Part shown: in pieces, positions 17,301 through 25,677 of the stretch | How positions within the stretch are numbered: the first letter of the stretch is position 1 | Layout of the letters: each line of letters opens with the position of its first letter | DNA from: Planctomycetota bacterium | Lineage (GTDB): Bacteria; Planctomycetota; JAJSAM01; JAJVHW01 | Reading direction: 5' to 3' | Assembly: GCA_021776825.1 (NCBI GenBank) | Contig: JAJFFG010000078.1 | Location: forward strand, 1-64,000 | Length of the DNA: 64,000 nt | Position numbers and translations under genes: made by a program | The notes under the pieces: model-generated | Databases searched by the model: none | Told to the model about the DNA's origin: nothing | What the model saw: the letters and a program-made list of their open reading frames with translations, nothing else

Positions 17301-17540
17301 GAACGTGACGAGTCCGGGATGCTCGACTCGGGCGGCTCGCCGGACGATCTCGAGGAAGCCGTCGGCGCCGTAGTCCGCGCCCAGCGCCTCCTGATCGGCC
17401 AGGTACACGCGGAGCGCAGTTCCGACCGGGTCCGTACCTGCGTGGACCGCCATCACGCCAGAGCTCCGCAGGCGCTCGCCGATGCGGATGCCGCTGATCG
17501 TCTCTGGCGGGACGGGCAGACGCTCCTCGGGGCTGCTCAC
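14361..17540 (-). CDS. Membrane pseudokinase with FHA-like and LamG-like domains
   Basis: A 1059-residue protein of modular build. Residues 15-265 have a protein-kinase fold outline, but the catalytic loop reads HGDLTPRRIRL instead of HRDLKPxN (138-148), and no DFG or glycine loop is visible, so it is probably a pseudokinase. A Pro/Ala linker follows. Residues about 366-462 look like an FHA or related beta-sandwich (GRLYVKGRLGKTMLEIDD, then VRVNGSVTTRHELQDGD). One membrane segment lies at about 484-503. The outer part has an alpha-helical, TPR-like region, a linker with four RPPDPT-type repeats, and a C-terminal LamG/DUF1080-like beta-sandwich of about 230 residues (WRITYDFEDADQLLDF to FDNVVVEG). 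It could sense carbohydrate or wall material outside and signal by binding inside. Confidence 0.72.
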   Translation of the reverse strand: MSSPEERLPVPPETISGIRIGERLRSSGVMAVHAGTDPVGTALRVYLADQEALGADYGADGFLEIVRRAARVEHPGLVTFTTGGRKGAVVFAVAKDVGGRTLDELLGRGGALAHERALGIAATVAEVLAALVKHGARHGDLTPRRIRLPGKGEVRVQPPRLVPAALAPRRARYQAPEEARGEPGDVRSDLYVLGLILVEALTAKSPVPGSGASATSALAAANVPPPTELVPGASPGLVRVLARLLAPAPDQRFATADAAARALRAVQRGVDPGDGADVAPIAGPLDAPVDAARPETAPIDVGAVRAMLDEQGLPPSPSPSPARASASPRASRPAAATPPPAPPPPAEPPATSAEVNAPDPESVKRSPGRLYVKGRLGKTMLEIDDHVWLGKPATAIDVQAQTESFPDALIRIERGRFADELHALSGEGAAGEVRVNGSVTTRHELQDGDVIAAGVIRGRYERAARQALRATGAAARRGKSGTNRALTIVCIVGSLLAVVWAGSKASRVGDATSAASAASRTAARTLASAKLERVSTDDDSASTQEARARVAYEAARNLLRRRPDDPGSARRALVDVSTRYSGTAYGALAALEAGELSARSRTTRGEMFERLLAKAEDDSAEGRLDAALRRLRTWADEHMSSPEGAAARRAIVRLQAESDARVESDLAVLHAARDLRDWRTALQAADQILDYVPLSRRDEIIAVKRDLKRRMDSTLAGDGESSGGAAGGDPPSDPGRPPDPTRPPDPTRPPDPTRPPDPGPTAEVSDEEALAAFKEARRLMDAGDDSDAMEAFLEFLSEYKSTPTGAKYDLEVRKRITTLAVGDAGIEHLFRGEVEKRDRGRWRITYDFEDADQLLDFRDVNTFEAPPRADWTSASDGVSAKGSGTFVLDAHFQSDFLSFQVEVQPGRAHDIGIMFLEAGETNRFYLYTLQNSFFTLGKPGVREKFAENSIVLFGPDMWADTPPGEIGYVRKCGAQEPRVKVGETISIKAGKAEGEVWMRFPGGRTIRGSAYGDKKYEFRGLTPGLFMVNSAGAFDNVVVEGVPDPEWVARRWRERLSGL
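15271..15342. repeat. Four tandem 18-bp units in the pseudokinase gene
   Basis: In-frame repeats encoding RPPDPT in the extracytoplasmic linker before the LamG-like domain. The four units differ by a few bases each. Confidence 0.85.
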
Positions 17541-17717
17541 GGTGGCGTGGAACGTAGCGTCCAGAGCGCGAGGATCGACAGCGAAATCGGGAAGCCCCGC
17601 TCTGAATCACTGCCTGGACCGGGAGTGTCGCTGCCGGGATCAGCAGTTCAGTCCGAGGCTGCGGATCCCCGAAAGGGAGGTGGGCCCTCCGCGGGCTCGT
17701 CCGATCCATTCGACCCT

Positions 17718-19964
17718 ATGTCCGCCCACCCCCCTGACTCCGACCCGTCGCCAGCGACGTTCGATCCGTTTCGGCATCGCCGGGAGATCGAACTCATGGA
17801 GCAGCGATTCCGTGAGCGGGCGGAGCGTTCTGGTGGAGGCCCGGTGACCACCGGCGCGATCGACGAGAAGGTTCAGTCGGAGATGCGCCAGTTCTTCTCG
17901 GAGTCGGCGCAGCGTCTCGAGGCCGTGGTCCCGGCGATCCAGCATGCCGCCCCGTCGGGGGGCGCACAGAACACGGGCGAGATCCAGGCCAAGATCGACG
18001 CGCTGTTCTCCGACGCCGAGGCCGGGATTGCGGCTCAGCCGGCCCCTCCGCGCAAGCGGTTTACCGGGAACGCGCACGGCCCGAGGCTCTCGGCAAGCCC
18101 GAACGCCCTGCCCGCTGAGCGCTCGGCGGCGCCGCCCGCGGCGGCCCAGGCACCCGCGAGGCGGGCAGTGGCCCCTCGCCCGTCGATTCCGCCGCTCGCA
18201 CAGGCTCCGGCTCGCGCCGCCCCAGCGCCTCGCCCGGCCGCTCGGAGCTTCAGCCCGACGGTCGACGCGTCGGGCTCTCGACCCAAGATGGACCTGAAGA
18301 CGGCGCTCGAGCGCCTGCGCAAACACGGAATCGTGAAGGACGACTCGCCGGCGCCACGTGCGCGGCCGCAGGCTCCCCCCGCCGCTCAGCCCGCGCCCCC
18401 TGCCGCCGCGCCTCCGTCGCCGCCGGACCAGCGTCAGGCGACCCCTCAGCAGCCGGTCCCACAGCAAGCCGTCCCACAGCAGGCGACGCCGCGTCACGCT
18501 CCGCCGCCGCCGCATCCGGCGGCCCAGCCGTATCCCGCGCACCGCGAGGCGGCCGTCCGTCCCGCCGCGGCACATCCCGCCGCGGCGCCTGCGCCAGCCC
18601 AGCGCAGTCCAGCCCAGCCCGTTCCTGTCCAGCCCGTTCCTGTCCAGCACAGCCCAGCCCAGCCCGTTCCCGCCCACTACGCCCCGGCCAATCCCACTGC
18701 GGCCACTCCCACCCGGGCCCACGCCGCGCCACCGCGCGCTCAGCCGGCGTACGCACCACCTCCGCGTTCTGCGCCGGTTCAGCGACCCCCGGCTTCAGCT
18801 CCGGTCGCCGCACCAGTTCGTGAGCCGGCGCCGGTGCCTCGGCCGTCGCCGACTATTCGTCGTTCGACGGCGGACGCGATCCGTGTTGCGGCCGCAGCGG
18901 CCGCCAACGAGGCCGCGCGCCCGGTTACGCCTCCGCGTCGCGAGCCGCCCACGTTGCGTCGCGACGTGCACGCCCGCCAAGCGCCTCCGGCTCGTGCGGC
19001 CGCCCCGGCTCCCGTTCGCCCGGCCCCCGTTCGACCGGCCCAGGTTCGACCGGCGCCGCCGCCGGTTCCGGAGCCGGTCTCGCGGCCGGACCCGTGCGCG
19101 AGTTTTGATGCGATCTTCGCCGAGGTCGAGGGGCTCGTCATGGGCACCCTCGAGAACTCGGTCTCCGAGTCGTTCGAGGCCGCCCGCGTCGCCGAGCCGG
19201 CCATGCAGCAGGCTCGCGTCGTGCCTGAGGTCGACGCCGACGAGTTTGAGGTGACCGAGGCGCCCGCCGCACCGCACGGCCATCGACCGCTCTCGTCGAT
19301 GCTCTCGCGTCCCGAGGAGGACGAACTCGACGAGCCCGAGCCCGAGCCGGTCGTTGACGGCGCCTACGACTGGGGTGTGAAGGCGGCAGAGCGTCCGGCC
19401 GGTGCCTGGCTGCTCGAGGACGGTGCGGAAGAAGCCGCCCGTCGCACCGTGCAGAGCTCAGCGAACAGTTCAGTACAGGGCTCGATCAGCGGCGCCCCGC
19501 AGGCCCCGCCGGAGCCCGTCCGCGCCACGCCGCGAGCCACGCCCGTTTCGGCGCCCGTCTCTGTGTCCGTCTCTGGGCCGATCTCCCAGGCGATCTCACA
19601 GGCGATCTCCGTCCCGGTCGCCACGCCGCTGCGCGACGAAGAGCCGCCGCCGCCGACGGAGTCGATGGGCGCCAGCGGCGGCGACGCACGGGCGTTCCTG
19701 ATGAAGAAGTTCAAGGTCGAGATCGCGAGCCTGGGACCGGCGCTCGCGCACCTGAAGGCCGAGGGCCGTCTCTCGCCCGCGATCCTCGGATCGATGGATC
19801 CCCTCGAGGACGAGGACGACGACGACGAGCTCTCGGTCGGCAGCTTCCAGGACCATCGCGCTCGCGGCGACGACGCGGTCCTCTCGCCGATGCAGATCAT
19901 CGAAGAGATCCGCACCGTTCGCCGACTCCACGACGAGGCGTCGCGCGAAGGCCTGCTCAGCTAG
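17718..19964 (+). CDS. Pro/Ala-rich hypothetical protein with acidic C-terminus
   Basis: A 748-residue protein from the ATG at 17718, divergent from the pseudokinase gene. The N-terminal 75 residues are charged and helical (REIELMEQRFRERAER, then DEKVQSEMRQFFSESAQRLE). There follows about 450 residues of Pro, Ala, Gln and Arg with local repeats such as QPVPVQPVPVQ and VRPAPVRPAQVRPAP. A second ordered segment (near residue 460, FDAIFAEVEGLVMGTLENSV) and an acidic C-terminus with a run of Asp/Glu (EDEDDDDELSVGS) complete it. There is no signal peptide. It may be a cytoplasmic scaffold. The minus-strand frame across it has shadow composition. Confidence 0.65.
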   Translation: MSAHPPDSDPSPATFDPFRHRREIELMEQRFRERAERSGGGPVTTGAIDEKVQSEMRQFFSESAQRLEAVVPAIQHAAPSGGAQNTGEIQAKIDALFSDAEAGIAAQPAPPRKRFTGNAHGPRLSASPNALPAERSAAPPAAAQAPARRAVAPRPSIPPLAQAPARAAPAPRPAARSFSPTVDASGSRPKMDLKTALERLRKHGIVKDDSPAPRARPQAPPAAQPAPPAAAPPSPPDQRQATPQQPVPQQAVPQQATPRHAPPPPHPAAQPYPAHREAAVRPAAAHPAAAPAPAQRSPAQPVPVQPVPVQHSPAQPVPAHYAPANPTAATPTRAHAAPPRAQPAYAPPPRSAPVQRPPASAPVAAPVREPAPVPRPSPTIRRSTADAIRVAAAAAANEAARPVTPPRREPPTLRRDVHARQAPPARAAAPAPVRPAPVRPAQVRPAPPPVPEPVSRPDPCASFDAIFAEVEGLVMGTLENSVSESFEAARVAEPAMQQARVVPEVDADEFEVTEAPAAPHGHRPLSSMLSRPEEDELDEPEPEPVVDGAYDWGVKAAERPAGAWLLEDGAEEAARRTVQSSANSSVQGSISGAPQAPPEPVRATPRATPVSAPVSVSVSGPISQAISQAISVPVATPLRDEEPPPPTESMGASGGDARAFLMKKFKVEIASLGPALAHLKAEGRLSPAILGSMDPLEDEDDDDELSVGSFQDHRARGDDAVLSPMQIIEEIRTVRRLHDEASREGLLS
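18615..18644. repeat. Tandem 15-bp units in the Pro/Ala-rich gene
   Basis: Two identical copies of CAGCCCGTTCCTGTC (18615-18629, 18630-18644), with diverged copies on both sides, encoding QPVPV. Confidence 0.85.
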
Positions 19965-20028
19965 TCCACGGCCCGGCTCGCGCCCCGATTGACGCTCGTT
20001 CCGGGCTCCCGTACCCTCCCGGCACCCC

Positions 20029-20235
20029 ATGGCAGCCGTCGACACCCCCTCCACCGAGAGCTCCGACGGCACGCCGCAAGCGGTGCCCGATGCGCCGCCG
20101 AGCCGCTCGGACCGGGTTCTGGTGGCCGTCTTCTGGGTCTGGGCCGGAGTGCTGCTCGTCGCGACCCTCGCTCAGCTCATGGGCTGGGATGCCGTGCTGG
20201 ACGTTCTCGACGTCAAGCGCTGGTTCGCGCGTTAG
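20029..20235 (+). CDS. Small single-pass membrane protein
   Basis: A 68-residue protein: an acidic, Ser/Pro-rich N-terminus of about 27 residues, one strong hydrophobic segment (VLVAVFWVWAGVLLVATLAQL), and a short C-terminus ending in KRWFAR. No family was recognised. It lies 64 bp after the Pro/Ala-rich gene and about 100 bp before comF on the same strand. Confidence 0.55.
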   Translation: MAAVDTPSTESSDGTPQAVPDAPPSRSDRVLVAVFWVWAGVLLVATLAQLMGWDAVLDVLDVKRWFAR

Positions 20236-20298
20236 CGCCCTGAGCCACGCGCGAGCGCGCGACCTACGCCCTCGTCGGACCGTGATCCCGAAGTCCGC

Positions 20299-20332
20299 GT
20301 AACCGTTCCGGACTCTCGCGCGTCCCTCTTCT
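20299..20332 (+). promoter_or_regulatory. comF leader shared with dprA
   Basis: The 34 bases before the comF GTG start align with the 33 bases before the dprA start (46393-46425) at 27 positions with one 1-base gap. GTAACC matches at the far end, and CGCGTCCCTCTTCTGTGG runs into the start codon with a single difference. There is no purine-rich ribosome site in either. A shared promoter or translation signal is the simplest reading. Confidence 0.6.
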
Positions 20333-21079
20333 GTGGCGTTCGAACGACTCGCTCGTGCTGCGTTGGATCTGCTTGCTCCGCCCCGGTGCGTGGCCTGCGG
20401 GCGCGAGGACCTCGTCCGGCTCGGGCTCGGCGAGGCGTGTCTGCGTCGGATCCCCGGGCGGGCTCCGTCGCCGTGCCCACGCTGCGCTGCGTCGCTCGGT
20501 CCCGGCATCCCGTCTCTCGCGTGCCCGGCCTGCGGCGAGTTGCGGCCGCGATTCGCGGCGGCGCGCGCGGCGGCCCCCTATGCCGGGTTCGTCGGCGAGC
20601 TCGTCCGGCGAGCCAAGTACGGCCGGGACGTTCTGCTCGCCGGTCCGCTCTCGGGTCTCCTCGTCGACGCGCTCGCGGGGTGGGAGGAACTGGATCGGAT
20701 CGACGTCGTCGCGTGCGCGCCCGCCGTGCCGCGCCGTCGCGCGGAGCGTGGCTTTCACCTGGCCGAGCTCCTGGCGGAGCGCGTTGCGCAGCACCTGGGG
20801 CGCCGCCTTCGCGCCGACTGGCTGGTTCGCGTGGGCGACCCGCCCCCGCAGGCCTCGCTGTCGCGCAGCGAACGCCGTACGGGTGCTCGTGGCACCGTGC
20901 TGCCAGCTCTCGTGCGGCGGCGCCCGTTCCGGCCGCGTCAGCCGCGCGCCGTCCCCGGATCGCGTGTTCTGCTCGTCGACGACGTGCTCACGACGGGATC
21001 CACCGCCGACGCCTGCGCTCGCGCGCTCCTCGATGCCGGAGTCGCCGAGGTGCTCGTCGCCGTCGTCGCGCGCGCTTAG
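20333..21079 (+). CDS. comF: ComF family phosphoribosyltransferase-like protein
   Basis: A 248-residue protein from a GTG. The N-terminus has a zinc-finger-like region with cysteines at 19, 22, 36, 48, 51, 64 and 67 (CVACGRED, CPRC, CPAC). The C-terminal half is a type I PRTase fold with the PRPP loop VLLVDDVLTTGSTADAC. Members of this family take part in DNA uptake during natural transformation (ComF/GntX). Its leader resembles that of dprA. A hairpin follows the stop directly. Confidence 0.9.
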   Translation: MAFERLARAALDLLAPPRCVACGREDLVRLGLGEACLRRIPGRAPSPCPRCAASLGPGIPSLACPACGELRPRFAAARAAAPYAGFVGELVRRAKYGRDVLLAGPLSGLLVDALAGWEELDRIDVVACAPAVPRRRAERGFHLAELLAERVAQHLGRRLRADWLVRVGDPPPQASLSRSERRTGARGTVLPALVRRRPFRPRQPRAVPGSRVLLVDDVLTTGSTADACARALLDAGVAEVLVAVVARA

Positions 21080-21104
21080 CCCGACCTGGTGAGAAGGTCG
21101 GGCT
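21078..21104 (+). terminator. comF terminator hairpin
   Basis: AGCCCGACCT (21078-21087) overlaps the comF stop and pairs perfectly with AGGTCGGGCT (21095-21104) around a 7-base loop. No T-tract follows. A small second hairpin (TGGGC-AA-GCCCA) is adjacent. Confidence 0.65.
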
Positions 21105-21117
21105 GGGCAAGCCCACC

Positions 21118-21247
21118 GCCCGCATCGTTCACGACGACGCCACGCCGGACACAGTACGACGTACGTTCCCGACACGCACCGCCGTGGGTCCCGCGCCGAT
21201 CCTCGATCTCGCCACGTTCGCGCGGCCCCCTCGTGAACGATGCGGGC
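21118..21247. repeat. Dispersed inverted-repeat element, family II, copy R
   Basis: 130 bp bounded by perfect 17-bp inverted arms: GCCCGCATCGTTCACGA (21118-21134) and its complement (21231-21247). The left inner sequence (GACGCCACGCC) and right inner sequence (CTCGCCACGTTCGCGCG) match the element at 47545-47768. It fills the space between comF and the RmlD-like gene, ending 12 bp before that gene's start. Confidence 0.85.
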
Positions 21248-21259
21248 TACTCTGCCGCG

Positions 21260-22114
21260 ATGCCTGATGCGAGTGAGCGGGTCCTGGTGGTCGGTGGCGG
21301 CGGCTTTCTCGGTCGAGCCTTGGTGGCTCAGCTCGGCGGTTCCTGGGCTGTCGACGCTCCGTCCTCGGCGGAGCTGGACATCGCGGAGCCTGGCGCTGTC
21401 GCCCGGTGGATGGCCGTTCGTCCGGCTGTCGCCGTCCTGAACGCGGCCTGCCGCCAGCCGGGGAGTCCGGCATCGGATCTGGAGCGGGTGAACGTCATTG
21501 GGGCCGATGCCGTGGCGCGCGCTGCGCACGAGGCGAACGCGCGCTTGATCCACATGTCGACGGACGTCGTCCTTGACGGTCGCCACGCGCCGTACGCCGA
21601 CGATGCGGCTGCTTGCCCCGTGAACTCCTATGGCCGGTCGAAGGCCGCTGGCGAGGCAGCCGTGCTGGCGGCCCACCGCGCGGCGGTCTGCGTACGGACC
21701 TCGCTCATCTGGGACCCGAACGAGATGGACCGCTCCACGGTCTCATTTGCGGAGCGCCTCGCGCGGGGCGAGTCGTGTCGTCTGTTCACGGACGAGGTTC
21801 GCTGCCCGATCAGCCGAGTCACGCTCGCCGCGGCGCTGTGCGAACTCGTCGGCCTGTCGGTGCGCGGCACGCTCAACGTCGCCGGGGCGGAGGCGCTCAC
21901 CCGGGAGGCGTTCGGCCGGATGATGCTGCAGCACTTCGCCGTCGATGGCGCCGATCGGGTCGAGAGCGGTCGCGCGGCCGATCTGCCCTCACGTCCCGGG
22001 GAGGCCCGACCCGCGGATCTCACGCTGGACGTGAGCCTCGCGTCGCGCATGCTCTCGACGCCACTGCACGGTGTGACGGACGAGCTACGGCTCGCGAGGA
22101 GAACGAACGGATGA
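21260..22114 (+). CDS. RmlD-like NAD(P)-dependent sugar-nucleotide reductase
   Basis: A 284-residue short-chain dehydrogenase from the ATG at 21260. It has an N-terminal GGGGFLG nucleotide loop (12-18), the segment IHMSTDVVLDGRHAPYADD, and the catalytic YGRSK pair, all typical of dTDP-4-dehydrorhamnose reductase and relatives. The match to RmlD is by pattern only; other SDR sugar reductases are possible. No other dTDP-rhamnose gene is in the window. The stop overlaps the start of the M16 peptidase gene (ATGA). Confidence 0.75.
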   Translation: MPDASERVLVVGGGGFLGRALVAQLGGSWAVDAPSSAELDIAEPGAVARWMAVRPAVAVLNAACRQPGSPASDLERVNVIGADAVARAAHEANARLIHMSTDVVLDGRHAPYADDAAACPVNSYGRSKAAGEAAVLAAHRAAVCVRTSLIWDPNEMDRSTVSFAERLARGESCRLFTDEVRCPISRVTLAAALCELVGLSVRGTLNVAGAEALTREAFGRMMLQHFAVDGADRVESGRAADLPSRPGEARPADLTLDVSLASRMLSTPLHGVTDELRLARRTNG

Positions 22115-25100
22115 TCATCCAGCCCCGAACTCGGCGGATCGCTGCCGTCCTGCTGTCGCTGGCCCTGCTCGGCTGCAGCGACGACCAGGCGCCGCAGACC
22201 GGTGCCGTCGACAACGAGGAGACGAGCGTGGCGCGCACCCCTGGCGAGTTCGAGGCCCGGGCGTCCTACGTCGCCGACGGACGGCAGATCGGGACCCGCT
22301 GGCAACACCGCACGAACGGGCTCAACGTGGTCACCCTCAGCATCCAGTCGGTGCCACAGGTGTTTCTCCACGTCAACACGCCCCCAGTCTCCGACCGCGG
22401 GGAGCCCCACACGGGGGAGCACCTGCTCCTCGGCAAGGGGCGCAAGGGGCGCATCCTCTCCGCAGCCGAGTCCAAGTCGCTCATCGGGTCCACGGCGTAC
22501 ACGTCCCAGAGCGACGTCGTCTACGCCTGGAACTGCTCGGCCGGCAACCAGACGTTCCTCGAGTCGGTGGACCGCTACCTCGATGCGCTCCTGCTGCCCG
22601 ACTACACCGACGAGGAGGTGCGCCGCGAGGTGTGCAACCTCGGTGTGGTCCGCGACGACGCGACGGGCGCGCTGGGTCTCGAGGAGAAGGGCACGATCTA
22701 CAACGAGATGGTCAGCGCGTACGAGAAGCGCTGGAACGCGTGGCGTGGGCTACGCCGCCGCCTCTGGGGACGGGATCATCCGCTCGGGCGCGCGTCCGGC
22801 GGCGAGCCGGCCGCGGTGCGAGAGATGGAGCCGGAGCACATTCACGCGTTCCACCGCGACCACTACCACCTGAGTGGCAACCTCGGGATGATCGTTGCGT
22901 TGCCCGACACGCTCGCCGAGGCGACGTTCCTCGAGCACCTCTCGGCCACGATCGCGCGGCTCGATACCGACGAGACGCTGGTCGCGCGCGAGAAGAAGAC
23001 GCCGGGCATTCCGCCCGCACAGCCCGAGGGCTCGCGCGCGCCGCAGATCGTGCCGTACCCGAACGCCAACGAGGAGGCCGGCGGCGTCGCGCTGTTCGCG
23101 TGGCCGCCCGTGCCGCACACGACCCGCCGCGAGCACGTCACGACGGCGATCCTCCTGGGCGCCCTCGGCGAAGGGCAGACCGCAACGCTCTACAAGCGAC
23201 TCATGGACGGTGCGACCCGCGAGATGGAGATCGACGCCTCCGAGCTGTTCGGATGGCTGGAGTCCTCGAAGGTCGACGAGGCCGCCATCATCGGCTTCGA
23301 CGGCTTCTCGAAGCGTCACGCCGACCCCGAGAGTCTCGGGCAGATTCAGGCCCTGCTGGCCGACGAGATCGGGCGCGTGGCCGGGCTGGCGGAGGGGAGC
23401 GAGGACCTCGCGACGTTCAACGCCATCGCGGACGTGAAGCTGACGGAGTGGGAGAAGTCGCTCCGCAAGTCGCTGAACGCACCGCCGCTGTTCGGGCATC
23501 GCAGCTCGGGCGGGTTCTGGCTCGATCATCTCCGACTCGTGGATCGCGAGGGCGGCGATGAGCGCGATCTCACGTTGACGTCGGACTTCTCCGCGCTCCG
23601 CGCGGACCTGGCCGCCGGGCGCAACCTGTGGACGGCCGCCATCGAGCGCATGGGCCTCCTCGGTACGCCGTATGTGCACGTCACCGTGCCGAGCGGCGAC
23701 GAGCTGCAGCGACGGAAGACCGCGCGAGACGGGCGCATCCAGGGCTACACCGCAGATCTGCAGCAGCGCTTCGAGACGGAGGATGCTCAGGCAGCGATCC
23801 AGAAGTTGCAGGCCGAGATCGACACGAAGACGGCCGAGATCGCGAAGCTCGACGAGGCCCTGCCGCAGCAGCGGCTGGTGGACGATGTTCCGCTGAACGC
23901 CGATCCGACGCTCGTCCTTCGACCGGTCGAGATCGGCGGCGTGAGCGGATACCACGGGGTGTTCGAGAACCTCTCGTTCGTCGAGATCTCACTCGCCATC
24001 GACCTGCACCCGCTCGCCGAAGAGGACTGGGTCTGGCTGCCGCTGCTTCCGGCTGCGCTGACCTCCGCGGGGTACGTCGACCAGGGAACGGGTGTCGCGT
24101 CAGACGTCGCTGAGTCCCAGCGTGCGACGGAGATTTTCGAGCTCTCCGCCGAGTACGCGATGCGCCCGGATCGCAACCGCCATGAACTGCGGATCACAGC
24201 GTCAGGGATGGGACCGGACGAGGCCGCGCGAGCGGTGACCTGGCTTGCTCGGAGCCTGCATTCACCGTGGCTGGCCGAAGCGAACGTGCAGCGCCTGCGC
24301 GATCTGGTGGACCAGGCGACGCGCGGCACGCGTAACACGTTGGGTGGCCGCGAGGAGCGCTGGGTGAACAACCCCGCCAACGCCCTGCGCTACGAGCATG
24401 ACCGGCTGTACCTGTCGGCGCGGTCGCACCACGCTGCGTTGCTCTCGTTGGCGCGCCTCGAGTGGCGGCTGATGGAGCCGCCGTCTCCCGAGCATGCCGC
24501 GACGGTCGACGGAGCCCTCGCGGTGCTCGCGAAGATGGAGTCCATGGATCGGGCCCAAGCGCTGGAGATTCTCGATGGCCTGGCGAAGACGTTCGCCGAT
24601 TCGACGGACGGTCCCGGGCGAACGCTCCGGCCGGTGCTTCAGCGGCTCCGTGAGCTGGCCGGTGACATGGCGCCGACGACCGTCGCATACGACCTGCGCG
24701 TGCTGAGTGGCCTCGTCCGCGACGATCTCGCGGTAGCCCCGGCAGACGCGCTCGCACAGCTCGACACGGTGCGGAGCAAGATCCTAAGTCGCTCGGGGAT
24801 GCGCCTTGCGCTGACCGGTAGCACGGAGAACGTCGACGCGCTGCGCGAGCCGCTGGGCGATCTCTTCCGCGGGTGCAGCAACTGGCCACCGCCGCTCACG
24901 ACGGAGGCTCCGGCTTCTTCGGGGACCGGCCGAGGGCTCATCACGGCTCGCGCGCGCGTCCGCGACGCGTATCAGATCCCCGCCGTCCACTACGGGCTCG
25001 TCCACGGCGGCGGATCGTCGGGCGTGTTCGTCCTGTCCGCCGATGCCGCCGGTCTCGACGACCTGACCGAAGACGCGCTGATCGAGGAACTGGCGTGTCG

Positions 25101-25674
25101 CGTGATCGGCGGCGCCGGTCCGCATGGCCTGTTCATGCAGACCTGGGGCGCGGGCCTCGCGTACTCGAACGGCATCGGCACCAGTGCCCAGAGCGGTCGC
25201 GTGCGGTACTACGCTGAGCGCTGCCCGACCCTGGTCGAGACGATGCGATTCGTGACGGGACGTGCGGAGGCCGCCGCCTCGTTCGACGACGCGACGCTGG
25301 TCGAGTACGCCGTCGCGACGGCGGTGGGGGGCTCGCGGGCGAGCGATCGCTTCGAGGATCGGACGCGCGCCATGGCCGATGAGCTCGCCGACGGCGATAC
25401 GCCGGAACGTGTGGAGCGGTTCCGGCGCGCCGCCCTGGCTCTCCGCGATCGCACCGACCTCTGGCCGCGACTGCGCGAGCGCGTGGTGCACGCCGCCGGA
25501 CGCGTGCTGCCCGGTGTCGGACCGAAGAGTCGCGACGTCCCGGGTGGGTCGTATCTCACGATCGCGCCGGAACCGTTGCTCGCCGAGTGGGAGCGCTACT
25601 TGCAGCAGGAGGAAGGCGAGATCGAGCGCGTCCAGCGCCTGTATCCGCGCGACTTCTGGGTACTCGACGACTAA
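22111..25674 (+). CDS. M16C-type metallopeptidase lipoprotein
   Basis: A 1187-residue protein. The start MIIQPRTRRIAAVLLSLALLGC ends in a lipobox, so it is probably anchored in the cell envelope. The inverted zinc motif HTGEH is at residues 100-104, followed by the LEEKGTIYNEMVSAYE segment that supplies further active-site residues. This is the M16C (PreP/Cym1) pattern, normally two fused M16 halves around a chamber that degrades peptides. About 1190 residues is longer than PreP (about 1000). The role may be clearing signal or other peptides in the periplasm. It is translationally coupled to the reductase gene upstream, an unusual partner. Confidence 0.85.
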   Translation: MIIQPRTRRIAAVLLSLALLGCSDDQAPQTGAVDNEETSVARTPGEFEARASYVADGRQIGTRWQHRTNGLNVVTLSIQSVPQVFLHVNTPPVSDRGEPHTGEHLLLGKGRKGRILSAAESKSLIGSTAYTSQSDVVYAWNCSAGNQTFLESVDRYLDALLLPDYTDEEVRREVCNLGVVRDDATGALGLEEKGTIYNEMVSAYEKRWNAWRGLRRRLWGRDHPLGRASGGEPAAVREMEPEHIHAFHRDHYHLSGNLGMIVALPDTLAEATFLEHLSATIARLDTDETLVAREKKTPGIPPAQPEGSRAPQIVPYPNANEEAGGVALFAWPPVPHTTRREHVTTAILLGALGEGQTATLYKRLMDGATREMEIDASELFGWLESSKVDEAAIIGFDGFSKRHADPESLGQIQALLADEIGRVAGLAEGSEDLATFNAIADVKLTEWEKSLRKSLNAPPLFGHRSSGGFWLDHLRLVDREGGDERDLTLTSDFSALRADLAAGRNLWTAAIERMGLLGTPYVHVTVPSGDELQRRKTARDGRIQGYTADLQQRFETEDAQAAIQKLQAEIDTKTAEIAKLDEALPQQRLVDDVPLNADPTLVLRPVEIGGVSGYHGVFENLSFVEISLAIDLHPLAEEDWVWLPLLPAALTSAGYVDQGTGVASDVAESQRATEIFELSAEYAMRPDRNRHELRITASGMGPDEAARAVTWLARSLHSPWLAEANVQRLRDLVDQATRGTRNTLGGREERWVNNPANALRYEHDRLYLSARSHHAALLSLARLEWRLMEPPSPEHAATVDGALAVLAKMESMDRAQALEILDGLAKTFADSTDGPGRTLRPVLQRLRELAGDMAPTTVAYDLRVLSGLVRDDLAVAPADALAQLDTVRSKILSRSGMRLALTGSTENVDALREPLGDLFRGCSNWPPPLTTEAPASSGTGRGLITARARVRDAYQIPAVHYGLVHGGGSSGVFVLSADAAGLDDLTEDALIEELACRVIGGAGPHGLFMQTWGAGLAYSNGIGTSAQSGRVRYYAERCPTLVETMRFVTGRAEAAASFDDATLVEYAVATAVGGSRASDRFEDRTRAMADELADGDTPERVERFRRAALALRDRTDLWPRLRERVVHAAGRVLPGVGPKSRDVPGGSYLTIAPEPLLAEWERYLQQEEGEIERVQRLYPRDFWVLDD

Positions 25675-25677
25675 GCC

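Noticed and set aside
17640-18722. 360-residue minus-strand frame opposite the Pro/Ala-rich gene
   Set aside because: Arg/Gly composition typical of antisense frames in GC-rich DNA; no motif.
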